Shown: positions 36,614-46,096, numbered from the stretch's first letter. The stretch: DNA of 64,000 nucleotides from Pseudomonadota bacterium (GCA_029778535.1 JAKOQB010000144.1:41141-105140), one strand, 5' to 3'. Notes: generated by a model from the letters alone, not told the origin. Numbers and translations: made by a program.

Positions 36614-36685
36614 CAGAACTGACAAAAGGGGCTTCTGTCGGTTCTGTCAGTACCGCACCGGGCCGTTTCCGAAATATTCGAGGCG

Positions 36686-37324
36686 ATGATGGACAGCAAG
36701 CGCAAGGACGACAAGTCGCGCCTGATCGAGTTGAAGGATCAGCCAGGCAAACGGCGCGACGAGCTGATCGCCGAGGTTGCGGCAATGCCGGCGATGACCG
36801 GTGCCTCCGTCGCGATTGAATTCGACCGGAGCACATTCGGCGATTTGTCACTGACGGAAGCCGTTGCGCTGCTCAAGGAAAAGGTGAGCGCGGTCCAAGG
36901 CGGCGACCTGCGCGAGGCCGAGGCGCTGCTGATCTCGCAGGCTGTGGCTTTGAATTCAATCTTCACTAATCTATCGAGGAAGGCGGTGAATGAGCAGTAC
37001 CTAAACCACCTCGACACATTCATGCGGATCGCGCTGAAGGCGCAAAGCCAGTGTCGGGCAACGCTCGAAACGCTGGCGGCGATCAAGAATCCGCCGATCG
37101 TCTACGCGCGGCAGGCGAACATCGCGCAGCAGCAGCAAGTGAACAACGGCGTTGCGGCGCCGACACGCGCCGACGCGTATGCGGGAAACTCCGATTTCCG
37201 GCAAAACGAGCTATTGGAAGTCAGCCATGGCGAACGGTTGGACTCCGCTCCGACGGGCGCAACAAGCGCGCGCGATCCAGCGCTGGCGCCCGTGGGAAAA
37301 GTCCACGGGGCCGAGAACGCTTGA
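36686..37324 (+). CDS. Conserved island protein of unknown function
   Basis: A 212-residue soluble, largely helical protein. The middle (FGDLSLTEAVALLKEKVSAV, about 52-71) and the segment NPPIVYARQANIAQQQQVNNG (about 134-153) resemble a family that recurs near the ends of integrated elements and next to small terminase-like genes, but I know no proven function. The start may be 36686 or the next codon. Its 3' end overlaps the following gene in another frame by 98 bases, which is unusually long. Confidence 0.65.
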   Translation: MMDSKRKDDKSRLIELKDQPGKRRDELIAEVAAMPAMTGASVAIEFDRSTFGDLSLTEAVALLKEKVSAVQGGDLREAEALLISQAVALNSIFTNLSRKAVNEQYLNHLDTFMRIALKAQSQCRATLETLAAIKNPPIVYARQANIAQQQQVNNGVAAPTRADAYAGNSDFRQNELLEVSHGERLDSAPTGATSARDPALAPVGKVHGAENA

Positions 37325-37448
37325 GGGCAAAGCGCGCTCGGCACGCAATGCCTACAAGGGCGCAACGCGATCACTGCTGCGCGAAATCGCGCGAGCGTTG
37401 CGCAGGCAGCGCGAGGCCACCGACGGCCTTTCGCGCGACGCTTTCTAG
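37227..37448 (+). CDS. Small conserved island protein (STGPRT motif)
   Basis: A 73-residue basic protein: ANGWTPLRRAQQARAIQRWR then PWEKSTGPRTLEGKARSARN. The motif PWExSTGPxTxEGKAxxxRNA is widespread in phage and island genes, usually paired with the preceding NPPxVxxRQANIA protein, as here. Starts inside the previous gene. It is the last gene of the island, followed by a terminator-like hairpin and tRNA-Glu. Function unknown. Confidence 0.65.
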   Translation: MANGWTPLRRAQQARAIQRWRPWEKSTGPRTLEGKARSARNAYKGATRSLLREIARALRRQREATDGLSRDAF

Positions 37449-37476
37449 ACACGATCTAGACACGGGCAAGGAAAGA

Positions 37477-37508
37477 GGGGGTTGGCCCATTGCTAACCCC
37501 TTGTTTTT
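37477..37508 (+). terminator. Rho-independent terminator at the island end
   Basis: GGGGTTGGC - CCATT - GCTAACCCC forms a stem (one G-T mismatch position) followed by TTGTTTTT. It ends transcription from the last island genes just before the tRNA-Glu 3' end, which faces it on the other strand. Confidence 0.75.
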
Positions 37509-37510
37509 AC

Positions 37511-37586
37511 TGGCGTCCCCTAGGGGATTCGAACCCCTGTTATCGCCGTGAAAGGGCGGTGTCCTAGGCCTCTAGACGAAGGGGAC
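37511..37586 (-). tRNA. tRNA-Glu (TTC)
   Basis: A 76-base cloverleaf with CCA encoded. Acceptor arms GTCCCCT / AGGGGAC, anticodon loop CTTTCAC with anticodon TTC, T-arm GGTTCGAATCC. Its 3' end borders the mobile island, so it is the probable attachment site. Confidence 0.96.
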
Positions 37587-37607
37587 TGACTGCGGGAAGT
37601 CAATCGG

Positions 37608-37683
<76 letters not shown>

Positions 37684-37771
37684 ACGCGCGCTCTTGAGTG
37701 CAGCGGGCGCGCATTATAGCGATGCCGTCACCTCAGGCAAATCAATCCCAACGCTGCGCGCACATGGCGCG

Positions 37772-38152
37772 TCAGCCGATGTCCTCGTGCAGGCACAGGA
37801 TGTTGCCTTCCGGGTCGCGGAACCAGGCAGCCTTCTCCGAGCCGAGCACGCACACGTGCTCGACCGTCTTGAAGTCCGGCAGGTCGTAATCGTCGAACAC
37901 GACGCCGCGCGCCTTCAGTTGCGCGATCTCGGCACGGATGTCGCCGACGCGGAAACTGAGCGCCGTGTGCTCCGCCTTCGTTCCCTCGGGCCTGGGAAAG
38001 AGCGCGATCTCGGTGCCGCCGCAGCGATAGACGAACTTGCCGTCCTGCTTCGCGCCGACCGGATCGAGCCGCAGTTGCTGCTCGTAGAAGCGCCGGGCGC
38101 GCGCGAGATCCTTGACCGGCAGCATGCAAGTGACCTGGGTTCCGGAAAGCAT
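37772..38152 (-). CDS. Glyoxalase/VOC-fold protein
   Basis: A 126-residue single vicinal-oxygen-chelate domain (glyoxalase/bleomycin-resistance/dioxygenase superfamily). Strand pattern TCMLPVKDLARARRFYEQQL at the N-terminus and HVCVLGSEKAAWFRDPEGNI near the C-terminus. Possible metal ligands are a His in EHTALSF, a His in EHVCV and a Glu in LHEDIG. The superfamily is too varied for a substrate call. The ATG at 38152 begins at the first strand. Stands between the tRNA pair and gltX, same strand as gltX. Confidence 0.82.
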   Translation of the reverse strand: MLSGTQVTCMLPVKDLARARRFYEQQLRLDPVGAKQDGKFVYRCGGTEIALFPRPEGTKAEHTALSFRVGDIRAEIAQLKARGVVFDDYDLPDFKTVEHVCVLGSEKAAWFRDPEGNILCLHEDIG

Positions 38153-38244
38153 GGCATCCCTCCCGTGGAGTGCGAGTGCTGCATGGTGGCCCCGTGCGTG
38201 GCGGCCTGCAATGCGCCGATTTGCGTACGCCGACTGCGACCGGC

Positions 38245-39648
38245 TCAGGAGCCGGCGCGCGCCAACGCGTCGCGCAGCCGCTCGAGCACCGCGTCGCGGC
38301 CGATCAGTTCGAGCACCGCGTCGATCGACGGCGTCTGCGTGCGTCCCGTCACCGCGACGCGCAATGGAACTGCAAGCTGCGGCATCCTGAGGCCGAACTC
38401 GCCGACCAGTTGCTTGAGCAGCGCCGACAGCGCGGCGCGCTCCCACGCGACGGCGGATGCGCGTGCGGCGAACGCGCGCACCGCGTCGAGGCTCTTGCCC
38501 GTCAGGTGCTGGCGCAGCAACGCAGCGTCCACGCCGTGCGGGCCGTAGAACAGCATCGCCTCGTCCGCCAGTTCGTTCAGCGTGCGCGCGCGCTGCTTGA
38601 GCAGCGCGACCACCGCTTCCAGCGCCGGGCCGGCGACCCGGCCGCCGCGTTGCGCGATGCGCGGCGCAACCAGCTTCGCGAGCCGTGCATCGTCCGCTTC
38701 CTTGAGGTACTCGCCGTTCAACCACAACAGCTTGTCGAGGTTGTACTGCGCCGGCGCGCGGTTCACGTGGTCCAGATCGAACCACTCGATCAACTGTTCG
38801 CGCGTGAACTTCTCCGCATCACCGTGGCTCCAGCCGAGCCGAGCGAGGTAGTTGAACAGCGCCTCGGGCAGGAAGCCGTCCTCGTCGTACTGCAGCACGC
38901 TGACCGCGCCGTGGCGCTTGGACAGCTTCTGCCCGTCGGGGCCGAGGATCATCGGCAGGTGGCCGAACGCGGGCAGGCTCGCGCCGAGCGCGTGGTAGAT
39001 GTTGATCTGCCGCGGCGTGTTGTTCACGTGATCGTCGCCTCTGAGCACGTGCGTGATGCGCATGTCGATGTCGTCGACCACGACCGCGAAGTTGTAGGTC
39101 GGCACCAGATCCGCGCCGCGCGCGATCACGAGATCGTCAAGCTCGGTGTTGGAGACCGAGATCGGCCCCTTGACGAGGTCGTTCCACGCGACCTCGCCTT
39201 CATCGGGATTGCGGAAGCGGATCACCGCATTGACGCCCGCCGGCGGCGTCCTGCCGCGTGCGTTCTCCGGCCGCCAGCGGCCGTCGTAGCGCGGCTTCTC
39301 GTTGCGCGCCATCTGCTGCTGACGCATCGCTTCGAGTTCCTCGACGGTCGCGTAGCACCGGTACGCCTTGCCCTCGGCCAGCAGCCGTTCGATCACCTCG
39401 CGGTAGCGCGGCAGTCTTTCGGTCTGGCGGATCGGGCCCTCGTCGTAGTCGAGGCCGAGCCAGTGCATCGAATCCATGATGACGCGCACCGCTTCCTCGG
39501 TCGAACGCGCGCGATCCGTGTCCTCGATGCGCAGGATGAACTGGCCGCCGAAGTGGCGCGCATAGGCCCAGGAGAACAGCGCCGTGCGCGCGGTGCCGAG
39601 GTGCAGCATGCCGGTCGGGCTCGGTGCAATGCGCGTGCGAACTGTCAT
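38245..39648 (-). CDS. gltX: Glutamate--tRNA ligase
   Basis: A 467-residue class I aminoacyl-tRNA synthetase that charges tRNA-Glu. The ATP-binding HIGH-type motif is [16 protein letters not shown] (about 9-24), the KMSKS-type motif is [13 protein letters not shown] (about 236-248), and a C-terminal anticodon-binding helical domain follows. Length is normal for the discriminating bacterial enzyme. No cysteine-rich insertion is visible. It lies near tRNA-Glu, its own substrate, and tRNA-Val. Confidence 0.96.
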   Translation of the reverse strand: MTVRTRIAPSPTGMLHLGTARTALFSWAYARHFGGQFILRIEDTDRARSTEEAVRVIMDSMHWLGLDYDEGPIRQTERLPRYREVIERLLAEGKAYRCYATVEELEAMRQQQMARNEKPRYDGRWRPENARGRTPPAGVNAVIRFRNPDEGEVAWNDLVKGPISVSNTELDDLVIARGADLVPTYNFAVVVDDIDMRITHVLRGDDHVNNTPRQINIYHALGASLPAFGHLPMILGPDGQKLSKRHGAVSVLQYDEDGFLPEALFNYLARLGWSHGDAEKFTREQLIEWFDLDHVNRAPAQYNLDKLLWLNGEYLKEADDARLAKLVAPRIAQRGGRVAGPALEAVVALLKQRARTLNELADEAMLFYGPHGVDAALLRQHLTGKSLDAVRAFAARASAVAWERAALSALLKQLVGEFGLRMPQLAVPLRVAVTGRTQTPSIDAVLELIGRDAVLERLRDALARAGS

Positions 39649-39783
39649 TGGAGTCTGACGACCAAGCCACTGCCCGAGCGTTGAACCGCATCGCGCAGCG
39701 ATGCCGGTTCGAACGCGAGAGTGATTCCGGCGCGCTCATGCCATCTGCCAGCGCGCCCGCCAACCCCGCGTCCGGAATAACCT

Positions 39784-39858
39784 TGGTGGGTGGTACAGGG
39801 TTCGAACCTGTGACCCCTGCCGTGTGAAGGCAGTGCTCTACCGCTGAGCTAACCACCC
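39784..39858 (-). tRNA. tRNA-Val (CAC)
   Basis: A 75-base cloverleaf with CCA encoded. Acceptor arms GGGTGGT / ACCACCC, anticodon stem CTGCC / GGCAG with loop TTCACAC (anticodon CAC), T-arm GGTTCGAACCC. Upstream of gltX on the same strand. Confidence 0.95.
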
Positions 39859-39897
39859 GCAAGAGGCGCGCATTCTAACCGACGTAGACTCGCCGCG

Positions 39898-41400
39898 ATG
39901 AATCTGGCCCACACCCTGCTGCGCACCGCCGCGCGCCTGCCGGCGCAACCGGCGGTGATCGAGCGCGACCGCCGCCGGCTGGGCTACGGCGAACTGGCGC
40001 AGCGCGTGCTGCGGCTCGCGCGCGCGCTGCGCGGGCGTCTACGCGTGGCGCCCGGCGATCGCGTCGCGCTCGCGCTGCGCAATTGCGCGCAGTACGTGGA
40101 GCTGCTGTACGCGTGCTGGGCGGCGGGCGCGTGCGCGATCCCGATCAACGTCAAGCTGCACGCGGCGGAAGTCGCCTACATCCTCGACGACGCCGGCGCG
40201 CGCGCGTGCTTCGTCACCGACGACGTCGATACCGCCGCGATTGCGCGCGCAATTCCCTTCATCGACGTCGACGGCGCCGACTACCGCGCACTGCTGAACT
40301 CGGAGCCGGCCGCGCTGCACGACGTATCCGCCGAAGAGCGCGCGTGGCTCTTCTACACCAGCGGCACCACCGGCCGGCCCAAGGGCGTGATGCTCACGCA
40401 CCGCAATCTGCTGGCGATGACGCTCAATTACCTCGCCGACGTCGACCGCGCCGCCGCCGGCGACCATCTGCTGCACGCGGCGCCGATGTCGCACGGCTCG
40501 GGCCTGTACATCCTGCCCAACGTCGCGGTCGGCGCCACGCAGCTCGTCCCCGCGTCGCGCGGCTTCGACGTGGCCGAGATCGACCAGATCCTGGCGCAGG
40601 TTTCGAACGTGAAGTTCTTCGCCGCGCCGACGATGGTGATGCGGCTGGTCAACGGGCTGCGCGGTGAGTCCTCGGGACTGAAACTGATCGTCTACGGCGG
40701 CGGGCCGATGTACGTGGCCGATTGCCTGCGCGCGCTCGAGCGCTTCGGACCCAAGCTCGTGCAGATCTACGGCCAGGGCGAAAGCCCGATGACGATCACC
40801 GTGCTGCCGATCGCAGACCACTGCGACGACCACGACGGCCGGCGGCTGGAGCGGCTCGCCTCGGTCGGCCGCGCGCAGACGGGCGTGGAGGTCGCGGTGT
40901 TCGGCGACGATGACCGGCCGCTCGCGGCGGGCGAGATCGGCGAAGTCGTCGTCCGCGGCGACACGGTGATGCGCGGGTATCTCAACAATCCCGAGGCGAC
41001 CGCGAAGACGCTAGCCAATGGCTGGCTGCACACCGGCGATCTCGGCCGCCTCGACGCGCACGGCTACCTGACGCTGGTCGACCGCAGCAAGGACCTGATC
41101 ATCTCGGGCGGCAGCAACATCTATCCACGCGAGGTCGAGGAGGCGCTGCTGACGCACCCCGGCGTGGCCGAGGTCGCGGTGATCGGCGAGCGCGACGCGG
41201 ACTGGGGCGAGGTAGTCGTCGCGGTCGTGGTCGCGCGCGCCGGCGCGCAGGTGGATGCGGCCGCACTCGATGCGCATTGCCTGCGGCACATCGCGCGCTT
41301 CAAGCGGCCGAAGCGCTATGTGTTCGTGGACGAGCTGCCGAAGAACGCCGCCGGCAAGGTGCTCAAGCGCGAGCTGCGCGCGCTGCTCGGTTCAGGTTGA
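39898..41400 (+). CDS. Acyl-CoA ligase (AMP-binding family)
   Basis: A 500-residue adenylate-forming enzyme that activates a carboxylic acid as acyl-AMP and then acyl-CoA. Core motifs: LFYTSGTTGRPKGVMLTHRN (P-loop-like, about 150-169), YGQGESPMT (about 295), GWLHTGDLGRLDAHGYLTLV (about 377-396), DRSKDLIISGGSNIYPREVE, and the catalytic lysine region PKNAAGKVLKREL near the C-terminus. Similar to long- or medium-chain fatty-acid--CoA ligases; substrate not readable. Single gene. Its last 9 bases overlap the convergent sensor kinase. Confidence 0.88.
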   Translation: MNLAHTLLRTAARLPAQPAVIERDRRRLGYGELAQRVLRLARALRGRLRVAPGDRVALALRNCAQYVELLYACWAAGACAIPINVKLHAAEVAYILDDAGARACFVTDDVDTAAIARAIPFIDVDGADYRALLNSEPAALHDVSAEERAWLFYTSGTTGRPKGVMLTHRNLLAMTLNYLADVDRAAAGDHLLHAAPMSHGSGLYILPNVAVGATQLVPASRGFDVAEIDQILAQVSNVKFFAAPTMVMRLVNGLRGESSGLKLIVYGGGPMYVADCLRALERFGPKLVQIYGQGESPMTITVLPIADHCDDHDGRRLERLASVGRAQTGVEVAVFGDDDRPLAAGEIGEVVVRGDTVMRGYLNNPEATAKTLANGWLHTGDLGRLDAHGYLTLVDRSKDLIISGGSNIYPREVEEALLTHPGVAEVAVIGERDADWGEVVVAVVVARAGAQVDAAALDAHCLRHIARFKRPKRYVFVDELPKNAAGKVLKRELRALLGSG

Positions 41401-43779
41401 TCCCGCCAGGCACGCGTGCAGCGCCGCCTTCATGCGTGCCGGCGGCACGGGCTTGATCAGCAGGGGCAGCCCGCTGGCCTTCACGCGCGACAGCTCGCGC
41501 GCGCCGGTGTCGCCCGAAATCAGCAGTGCCGGGAATGCCGCGCCGAAGCGCCCGCGCAGTTGCGCGATGACATCCACACCATCGATCGGGCTGCCCAGGC
41601 GCAGATCGACGATCGCCGCTTCGGGCTTCAGTCCCGTATCGAGCAGGCGCCCGAGCTCTACGGAATCGGAAGCAGCGATCGCCCGCACGCCCCATCGAGC
41701 CAGCAGTGCGACCGAGGCGTCGCGGATTTCGATTTCGTCGTCGATCACCAGGACGCACCTGCCCTGCATCGGCAGCGACGGCGCCGCCGGCGCCGGCGGC
41801 TTCTGCGCCTGCGCCGCAGCGGCGCGCGCCAACACCAGGCGGAACACGCTGCCGTGACCCGGCGCCGACTTCAGCTCGAGCGTGTGCCCAAGCAGCGCGG
41901 TGAGCCGGCGCACGATCGCCAGGCCGAGACCCAGTCCCTTGCGCCGATCACGCGCCGGATTGTTGAGCTGATAGAACTCGTCGAAGATGCGGTTCTGCTC
42001 CGAGGCGGCGATGCCGATGCCCGAGTCGCGCACCTCGATCGCGACGTGTTCGCCGCGCCGGCGCGCGCCAACAAGGACAGCGCCGCGTTCGCTGTAGCGC
42101 AACGCATTGGCGATCAGGTTTGACAGGATCCGCTCCAGCAGCAACGGATCGCTGCGCACCGCGTGGCCGCAGGGCACGAAGCGAAGCTTCAGCCCGCGGC
42201 CCTGTGCTTCGCGGGCAAAGCGCAGTTCAAGGCGGTCAAAGAGTTCCTGCAGCGCAAACGGCTGCGGCTTGCTTTCGATGACGCCGGCGTCCAGCCGCGA
42301 CAGATCGAGCAACTCGTTGAACAGGCCATCCAGCGCCTCGATCGAGGCGCCGATGCGCCGGCGCAGCTCGCGCCCTTCGTCGGACGCAACGTACGCATCG
42401 AGCGCGGAGGCGAACAGGCCGAGCGAATGCAGCGGCTGGCGCAGGTCGTGACTCGCGGCGGCGAAGAACTTCGACTTGGCGATGCTCGCCTGCTCCGCCA
42501 CCTCGCGCGCTGCGCGCACTTCGGCAAGCTGCCGCAGCAGTTCGGCGTTCGCTTCGCCAATGCGGCGCTCGAGGGTGCGGTTCAGGTCCGCAAACGCCTT
42601 TGACGTACGCTGGAAGCGCTCGATCAGCATCCAGCCTGCCAGCACGATAAAGGTCAGTCCCCCGTAGGGAACCAGGATCGCCTTCAGCAGCACGCCGCGC
42701 TCAGCCAGGACGAACTCGTACAGCGACAGTCCGGTCGTTACCAAGCCGGCACCGAGAAGCAGCCACGAATCGAGGCGGCGCGACGCCAGCGCGTGGCGCA
42801 CCACGCCGGCCAGCGCGCCGACGACGAACGCCAGGCACAGTGCCCGCAGCAGCGTCGACGCGAGCGCCGCGGCGCCGACCCCGTAACCCACGTACATCGC
42901 CGGCAGCGCCGCCAATGCGAGCAGCACGGCGGCGCGCTCGAACGCGATCCAGCGCGTGTGCGCGAAACGCACGCAGAACACGCTTAGCGGCAGCGCGAAC
43001 CAGCTGTACGCGGCACTGAAGAACGCACCGTAATGGGGCTGCGGCAGCACGCGCACCGGTAGCAACGCCGCCGCCGTGTGCACGCCCCAGACGAGCGCGC
43101 CGATGCCGAAAAGCACGAACGTCGTCCGATCGCCCTGGCCGCGCGCCAGCACGAGCGCGAACAGGCCGAGCGTGAAGATGATGGCGGCGATCACCATCGG
43201 TGCGATCGTGTCGCGCAACATGTACCAGGCGTCGATGCGTCCGATCTCGTTTACATCGCCGATCCAGACCGGGCCCAGCCCACCGTACGAATCGTTCTCG
43301 CCGCGAATGAAGCGCAACTCGAGTTCGTTCACGCCCGTCCTGAGCGCTTCGTCCGGAAGCTGGAACGTCGGCGCGCGCTTCCATCCGCGCAGCGGAGCCG
43401 TCGCCGCGGAATGCTCGCCGACAGTGCGGAACACCTCGTTCCCGTTCAGGTACGCGGCGAAATTCAGGTAGGTCGTTTCGACGAAGACCGCAAGATCGTC
43501 ATGCCGGTCCGGAACGACGAAGGAAAAGTCCGCCACTGGCGATCCGGCCGCAGGCAGCGGCCATGCAAGCGGCAATCGCTGCCGCGCGGGCGCGCCCGTC
43601 GCGCCCGCATCGAGTGTCGCGGCATCGAGTCGGAGCAGAAACGGGCCCGGGGTCGCAGCGCCCGCGCCGGTCGCGGCGAGGATCAGAAGGAACGCCAGCA
43701 ACGTTGCGCCTGCCGCGCACGCCGGCCGATTCCTGCGCACGCTGGCATCGCGAGCGGCAACGCGTGCCAGATCGCTCAT
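41392..43779 (-). CDS. Hybrid sensor histidine kinase with 7TM-DISM receptor
   Basis: A 795-residue membrane kinase. Signal anchor (LLAFLLILAATGAG), a periplasmic beta domain (about 45-180, with LAVFVETTYLNFAAYLNGNE) and seven hydrophobic helices (about 190-390) match the 7TMR-DISM design. Then come a coiled coil, HisKA with phospho-His in AASHDLRQPLHSLGL (about 441), HATPase motifs NLIANALRYS, VRDSGIGIA and GLGLGLAIV, and a C-terminal receiver with Asp in AAIVDLRLG (about 724). The ligand is unknown; carbohydrates are typical for this class. The start overlaps the LuxR gene stop (ATGA). Confidence 0.9.
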   Translation of the reverse strand: MSDLARVAARDASVRRNRPACAAGATLLAFLLILAATGAGAATPGPFLLRLDAATLDAGATGAPARQRLPLAWPLPAAGSPVADFSFVVPDRHDDLAVFVETTYLNFAAYLNGNEVFRTVGEHSAATAPLRGWKRAPTFQLPDEALRTGVNELELRFIRGENDSYGGLGPVWIGDVNEIGRIDAWYMLRDTIAPMVIAAIIFTLGLFALVLARGQGDRTTFVLFGIGALVWGVHTAAALLPVRVLPQPHYGAFFSAAYSWFALPLSVFCVRFAHTRWIAFERAAVLLALAALPAMYVGYGVGAAALASTLLRALCLAFVVGALAGVVRHALASRRLDSWLLLGAGLVTTGLSLYEFVLAERGVLLKAILVPYGGLTFIVLAGWMLIERFQRTSKAFADLNRTLERRIGEANAELLRQLAEVRAAREVAEQASIAKSKFFAAASHDLRQPLHSLGLFASALDAYVASDEGRELRRRIGASIEALDGLFNELLDLSRLDAGVIESKPQPFALQELFDRLELRFAREAQGRGLKLRFVPCGHAVRSDPLLLERILSNLIANALRYSERGAVLVGARRRGEHVAIEVRDSGIGIAASEQNRIFDEFYQLNNPARDRRKGLGLGLAIVRRLTALLGHTLELKSAPGHGSVFRLVLARAAAAQAQKPPAPAAPSLPMQGRCVLVIDDEIEIRDASVALLARWGVRAIAASDSVELGRLLDTGLKPEAAIVDLRLGSPIDGVDVIAQLRGRFGAAFPALLISGDTGARELSRVKASGLPLLIKPVPPARMKAALHACLAGST

Positions 43780-44888
43780 CGCGGCGCCGGCGGCGGTGTG
43801 CTGCGCGTCAGTTCCTCCACGCGGGCGATCAGTTCCTGCACCGAACTGACATCCAGCTTGCCGTAGATCTTGCGCACGTGGTCGGCCACCGTGGTCGGCG
43901 CGACCGACAGCGCGGCCGCGACCTGGCGCTGCGTCAGTCCGGCGCGCAGCAATCCGCACACCTCGCGCTGCGCCGGAGACAGTGGCAGCGCGCCGAGCGC
44001 GCGATGCCAGGCCATCGCACGCGGCTCCTGATGCTCGATCGTCACGTGAATCTCGGCGGCGCCAGCGCCGCCGACCGGCATCAGCGGTTCGGCCTCGAAC
44101 ACAAAACGCCCCCACGCGTTGTCGAGCGTGAAACCGACCTGGCAGCGCGAGGTTTCGCGGTTGCGATTGACCTGGTCAACGATCATCACCAGCATGGAAA
44201 AATCGCTCGCCAGCGGCTCGCGACCGGCGCTGGCTGGCGTGATGCCGCCATGCGAAAGCAGCAGCATCTTCTGCGCGTCCTGCGACAGATTGAGGAGCTT
44301 GCCGGCCGGCGACAGGCTGAGCACCGCGCGGCGATCGCGGCGCGCGATGAAGTCTCGCGGCAGGCTGGTTTCGCCCTCGAGAGCGCGTGCGACGTAGGGC
44401 ACGACCGCTTCCAGCAGTTTCTCGTCGGCCGGCCGGAACGGCGGATCCGCCTTCTCCCGGTACAGCACGAGCGAGCCGAGCGGCACGCCGCGCAATCCGC
44501 GCACGATCGCTTCGATGCGCGTGTGCAGGCGCTGCGGGCGCCAGATTTCGTTGTACAGCGCCGAGCGGAAGAAGGCGTCATGGTTCAACTCGGCCGCGCT
44601 GCGAATCACCGCCCGGCCCGTGACCGCCTGCCGAAAGCGCGGCATCACTTCGCCTTCACGCTTGTTGTGAAACTCCTCGAAGTAGCGGCGCGCAACCGCG
44701 TGGTCGATCGGACCTTCGAAGTAGTAGCGGATCAGATTGCCTTCGGCGTCAGTCCAGTCGAAAAGATTGCGTGCCGAGGGGATCACGCTGTGCAGCGCTT
44801 CGAGCAGCGCCGGAATCAATTGCTCGGCCGGCAACCCCGTGCTGCAAAGCGTGCGGACGTGCGCCAGGCCAGCACCGTTCTTTTTCAT
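43776..44888 (-). CDS. LuxR-type transcription regulator with N-terminal sensor-like region
   Basis: A 370-residue protein. The C-terminal helix-turn-helix is of the LuxR/GerE type: LSPAQREVCGLLRAGLTQRQ then VAAALSVAPTTVADHVRKIY (about 305-345). The first 280 residues carry no receiver domain (no DD...D...K) and look like a GAF/PAS-type region, including FDWTDAEGNLIRYYFEGPI. Start at 44888 (KKNGAGLAHVRTL) is the first ATG of the similarity. Coupled to the downstream hybrid kinase by a 4-base overlap and divergent from a response regulator. It probably controls genes in response to the same signal. Confidence 0.83.
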   Translation of the reverse strand: MKKNGAGLAHVRTLCSTGLPAEQLIPALLEALHSVIPSARNLFDWTDAEGNLIRYYFEGPIDHAVARRYFEEFHNKREGEVMPRFRQAVTGRAVIRSAAELNHDAFFRSALYNEIWRPQRLHTRIEAIVRGLRGVPLGSLVLYREKADPPFRPADEKLLEAVVPYVARALEGETSLPRDFIARRDRRAVLSLSPAGKLLNLSQDAQKMLLLSHGGITPASAGREPLASDFSMLVMIVDQVNRNRETSRCQVGFTLDNAWGRFVFEAEPLMPVGGAGAAEIHVTIEHQEPRAMAWHRALGALPLSPAQREVCGLLRAGLTQRQVAAALSVAPTTVADHVRKIYGKLDVSSVQELIARVEELTRSTPPPAPR

Positions 44889-45020
44889 ATCGCGACATGT
44901 TATTCGCCTTCTGGCGTTCGAGAACCCTCTGCCGCTAGGGTGCCGGCGCGCTTGGCCGCCGGCACAGTTGCGCGCAGCGTCGCAGCGGCTCAGGCGACGG
45001 GCCGCGCGTGAGGAGAATGG

Positions 45021-45740
45021 ATGCTCGATGCGAACGTCAGATCCGAAATGCCCACCTACGCGGGCGCGGAGCATGCCCCAGGCACCGCGCCGGTCGCACG
45101 GGATGCGGCGTTGCGCATCCTGATCGCCGACGATCACGAGATGATCCGCGTCGCGATGCGCTCCGCGCTGGCCGGGCTCGCCGGTCACATTGAATGGCAC
45201 GAGGCATCGTGCGCACGCGGAGTGGAAACGCTGCTTGACGTTGGGCAGGATTTCGACCTGGCCCTGCTCGACTTCACGATGCCGGGCGCGGGCAACATCA
45301 ACTGGGTCGCGGCACTGCGCGCGCGTCACCCGTCCGTGCCGTTGGCTGTGATCTCGGCGCAGGAAGAACCGGCACTGATACGAAAGCTGATTGCGCTCGG
45401 CGTTGCGGCCTACATCCCGAAATCGGATCCGGCGCGAGTGGTGCTGCATGCGGTTTCACTGGTGCTCGCGGGCGGGACTTATGCGCCGCTGCGGCTGTTG
45501 CAGTCGGGCAGCGCGGAGCAGGCGCGAGCGCTGAGCCTGTCCGATTTGACAGCGCGGCAGCGCGAAGTGCTGCGCTGCCTCGCGCGCGGCCTGCCGAACA
45601 AGCTGATCGCGCGCGAACTGCAGCTATCGGAGGGCACGGTCAAGGCGCATCTTCTTGCGATCTACCGGGCGCTCGAGGTGCGCAACCGGACGGAGGCCGT
45701 GATCGCCGCGCAGCGATGGCGGTGCGAGCGGGCGAACTAA
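45021..45740 (+). CDS. NarL-family response regulator
   Basis: A 239-residue two-domain regulator. The receiver has acidic pair DD (37-38, LRILIADDHEMIRVAM), phospho-acceptor D84 (DLALLDFTMPG) and conserved Lys in AAYIPKSDP. The LuxR-type helix-turn-helix is LTARQREVLRCLARGLPNKL then IARELQLSEGTVKAHLLAIY (about 172-212). It is divergent from the LuxR/kinase pair across 132 bp and is the likely output partner of the hybrid kinase. The stop overlaps the end of the convergent small gene by 3 bases. Confidence 0.9.
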   Translation: MLDANVRSEMPTYAGAEHAPGTAPVARDAALRILIADDHEMIRVAMRSALAGLAGHIEWHEASCARGVETLLDVGQDFDLALLDFTMPGAGNINWVAALRARHPSVPLAVISAQEEPALIRKLIALGVAAYIPKSDPARVVLHAVSLVLAGGTYAPLRLLQSGSAEQARALSLSDLTARQREVLRCLARGLPNKLIARELQLSEGTVKAHLLAIYRALEVRNRTEAVIAAQRWRCERAN

Positions 45741-46018
45741 CGTTGCCGCGGTCGGGCGCGGGCCGCGTCGGCACGCCGTTCAGCGCGCTGCGGGTTCGGC
45801 GCGAGTGCAGCGCGGGGTTGCGGCTGCGCTCGGGCCTCAGTCGCCGGAGCTTCGATATCGGGCGTGTCGGACGCCGCGCGTGCGACGCGGTCGCCATCGC
45901 AAGTGGCAAACGAGGCGATGTCGACCGCGTAGTACGGGCACGCCGTATCGGCGACCACCGCCGGTGCGCCGAACGCGCTGCCACACGCGACAAGTGCAAG
46001 CATCCATGCAGATCTCAT
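45737..46018 (-). CDS. Small exported protein of unknown function
   Basis: A 93-residue protein with a signal peptide (RSAWMLALVACGSAFGAPAV, cleavage about residue 23). The mature part is short: DTACPYYAVDIASFATCDGD followed by an Ala/Arg/Pro-rich disordered tail. Two cysteines (about 26 and 39) could form a disulfide. Convergent with the response regulator. No homologue recognised; translation is likely because start, signal and an AGGAAGG-like purine site upstream are all present. Confidence 0.55.
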   Translation of the reverse strand: MRSAWMLALVACGSAFGAPAVVADTACPYYAVDIASFATCDGDRVARAASDTPDIEAPATEARAQPQPRAALAPNPQRAERRADAARARPRQR

Positions 46019-46096
46019 TCGACCTTCCTCCCGTTTCGAGTGAAAGAGGGGCGGCGGATGGAACACACCCGAAGCCGCCGCCAAGTTGACGCTTCT

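Larger units (their letters stand above)
27758..37508. mobile_element. Defective P4-like integrative element ending at tRNA-Glu
   Basis: A block bounded by a truncated integrase at one end and the 3' end of tRNA-Glu (37511) at the other. Its order of integrase, toxin-antitoxin, AlpA regulator, CHC2 primase, RepA-like helicase, small conserved genes follows P4-like satellites and genomic islands. It is dead: the integrase lacks its N-terminal half, the primase is split by an IS21-family insertion, and a DUF3987-like gene is reduced to fragments. I could not find a second copy of the tRNA-Glu 3' end near 27758, consistent with deletion of the integrase-side attachment site. Confidence 0.7.
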
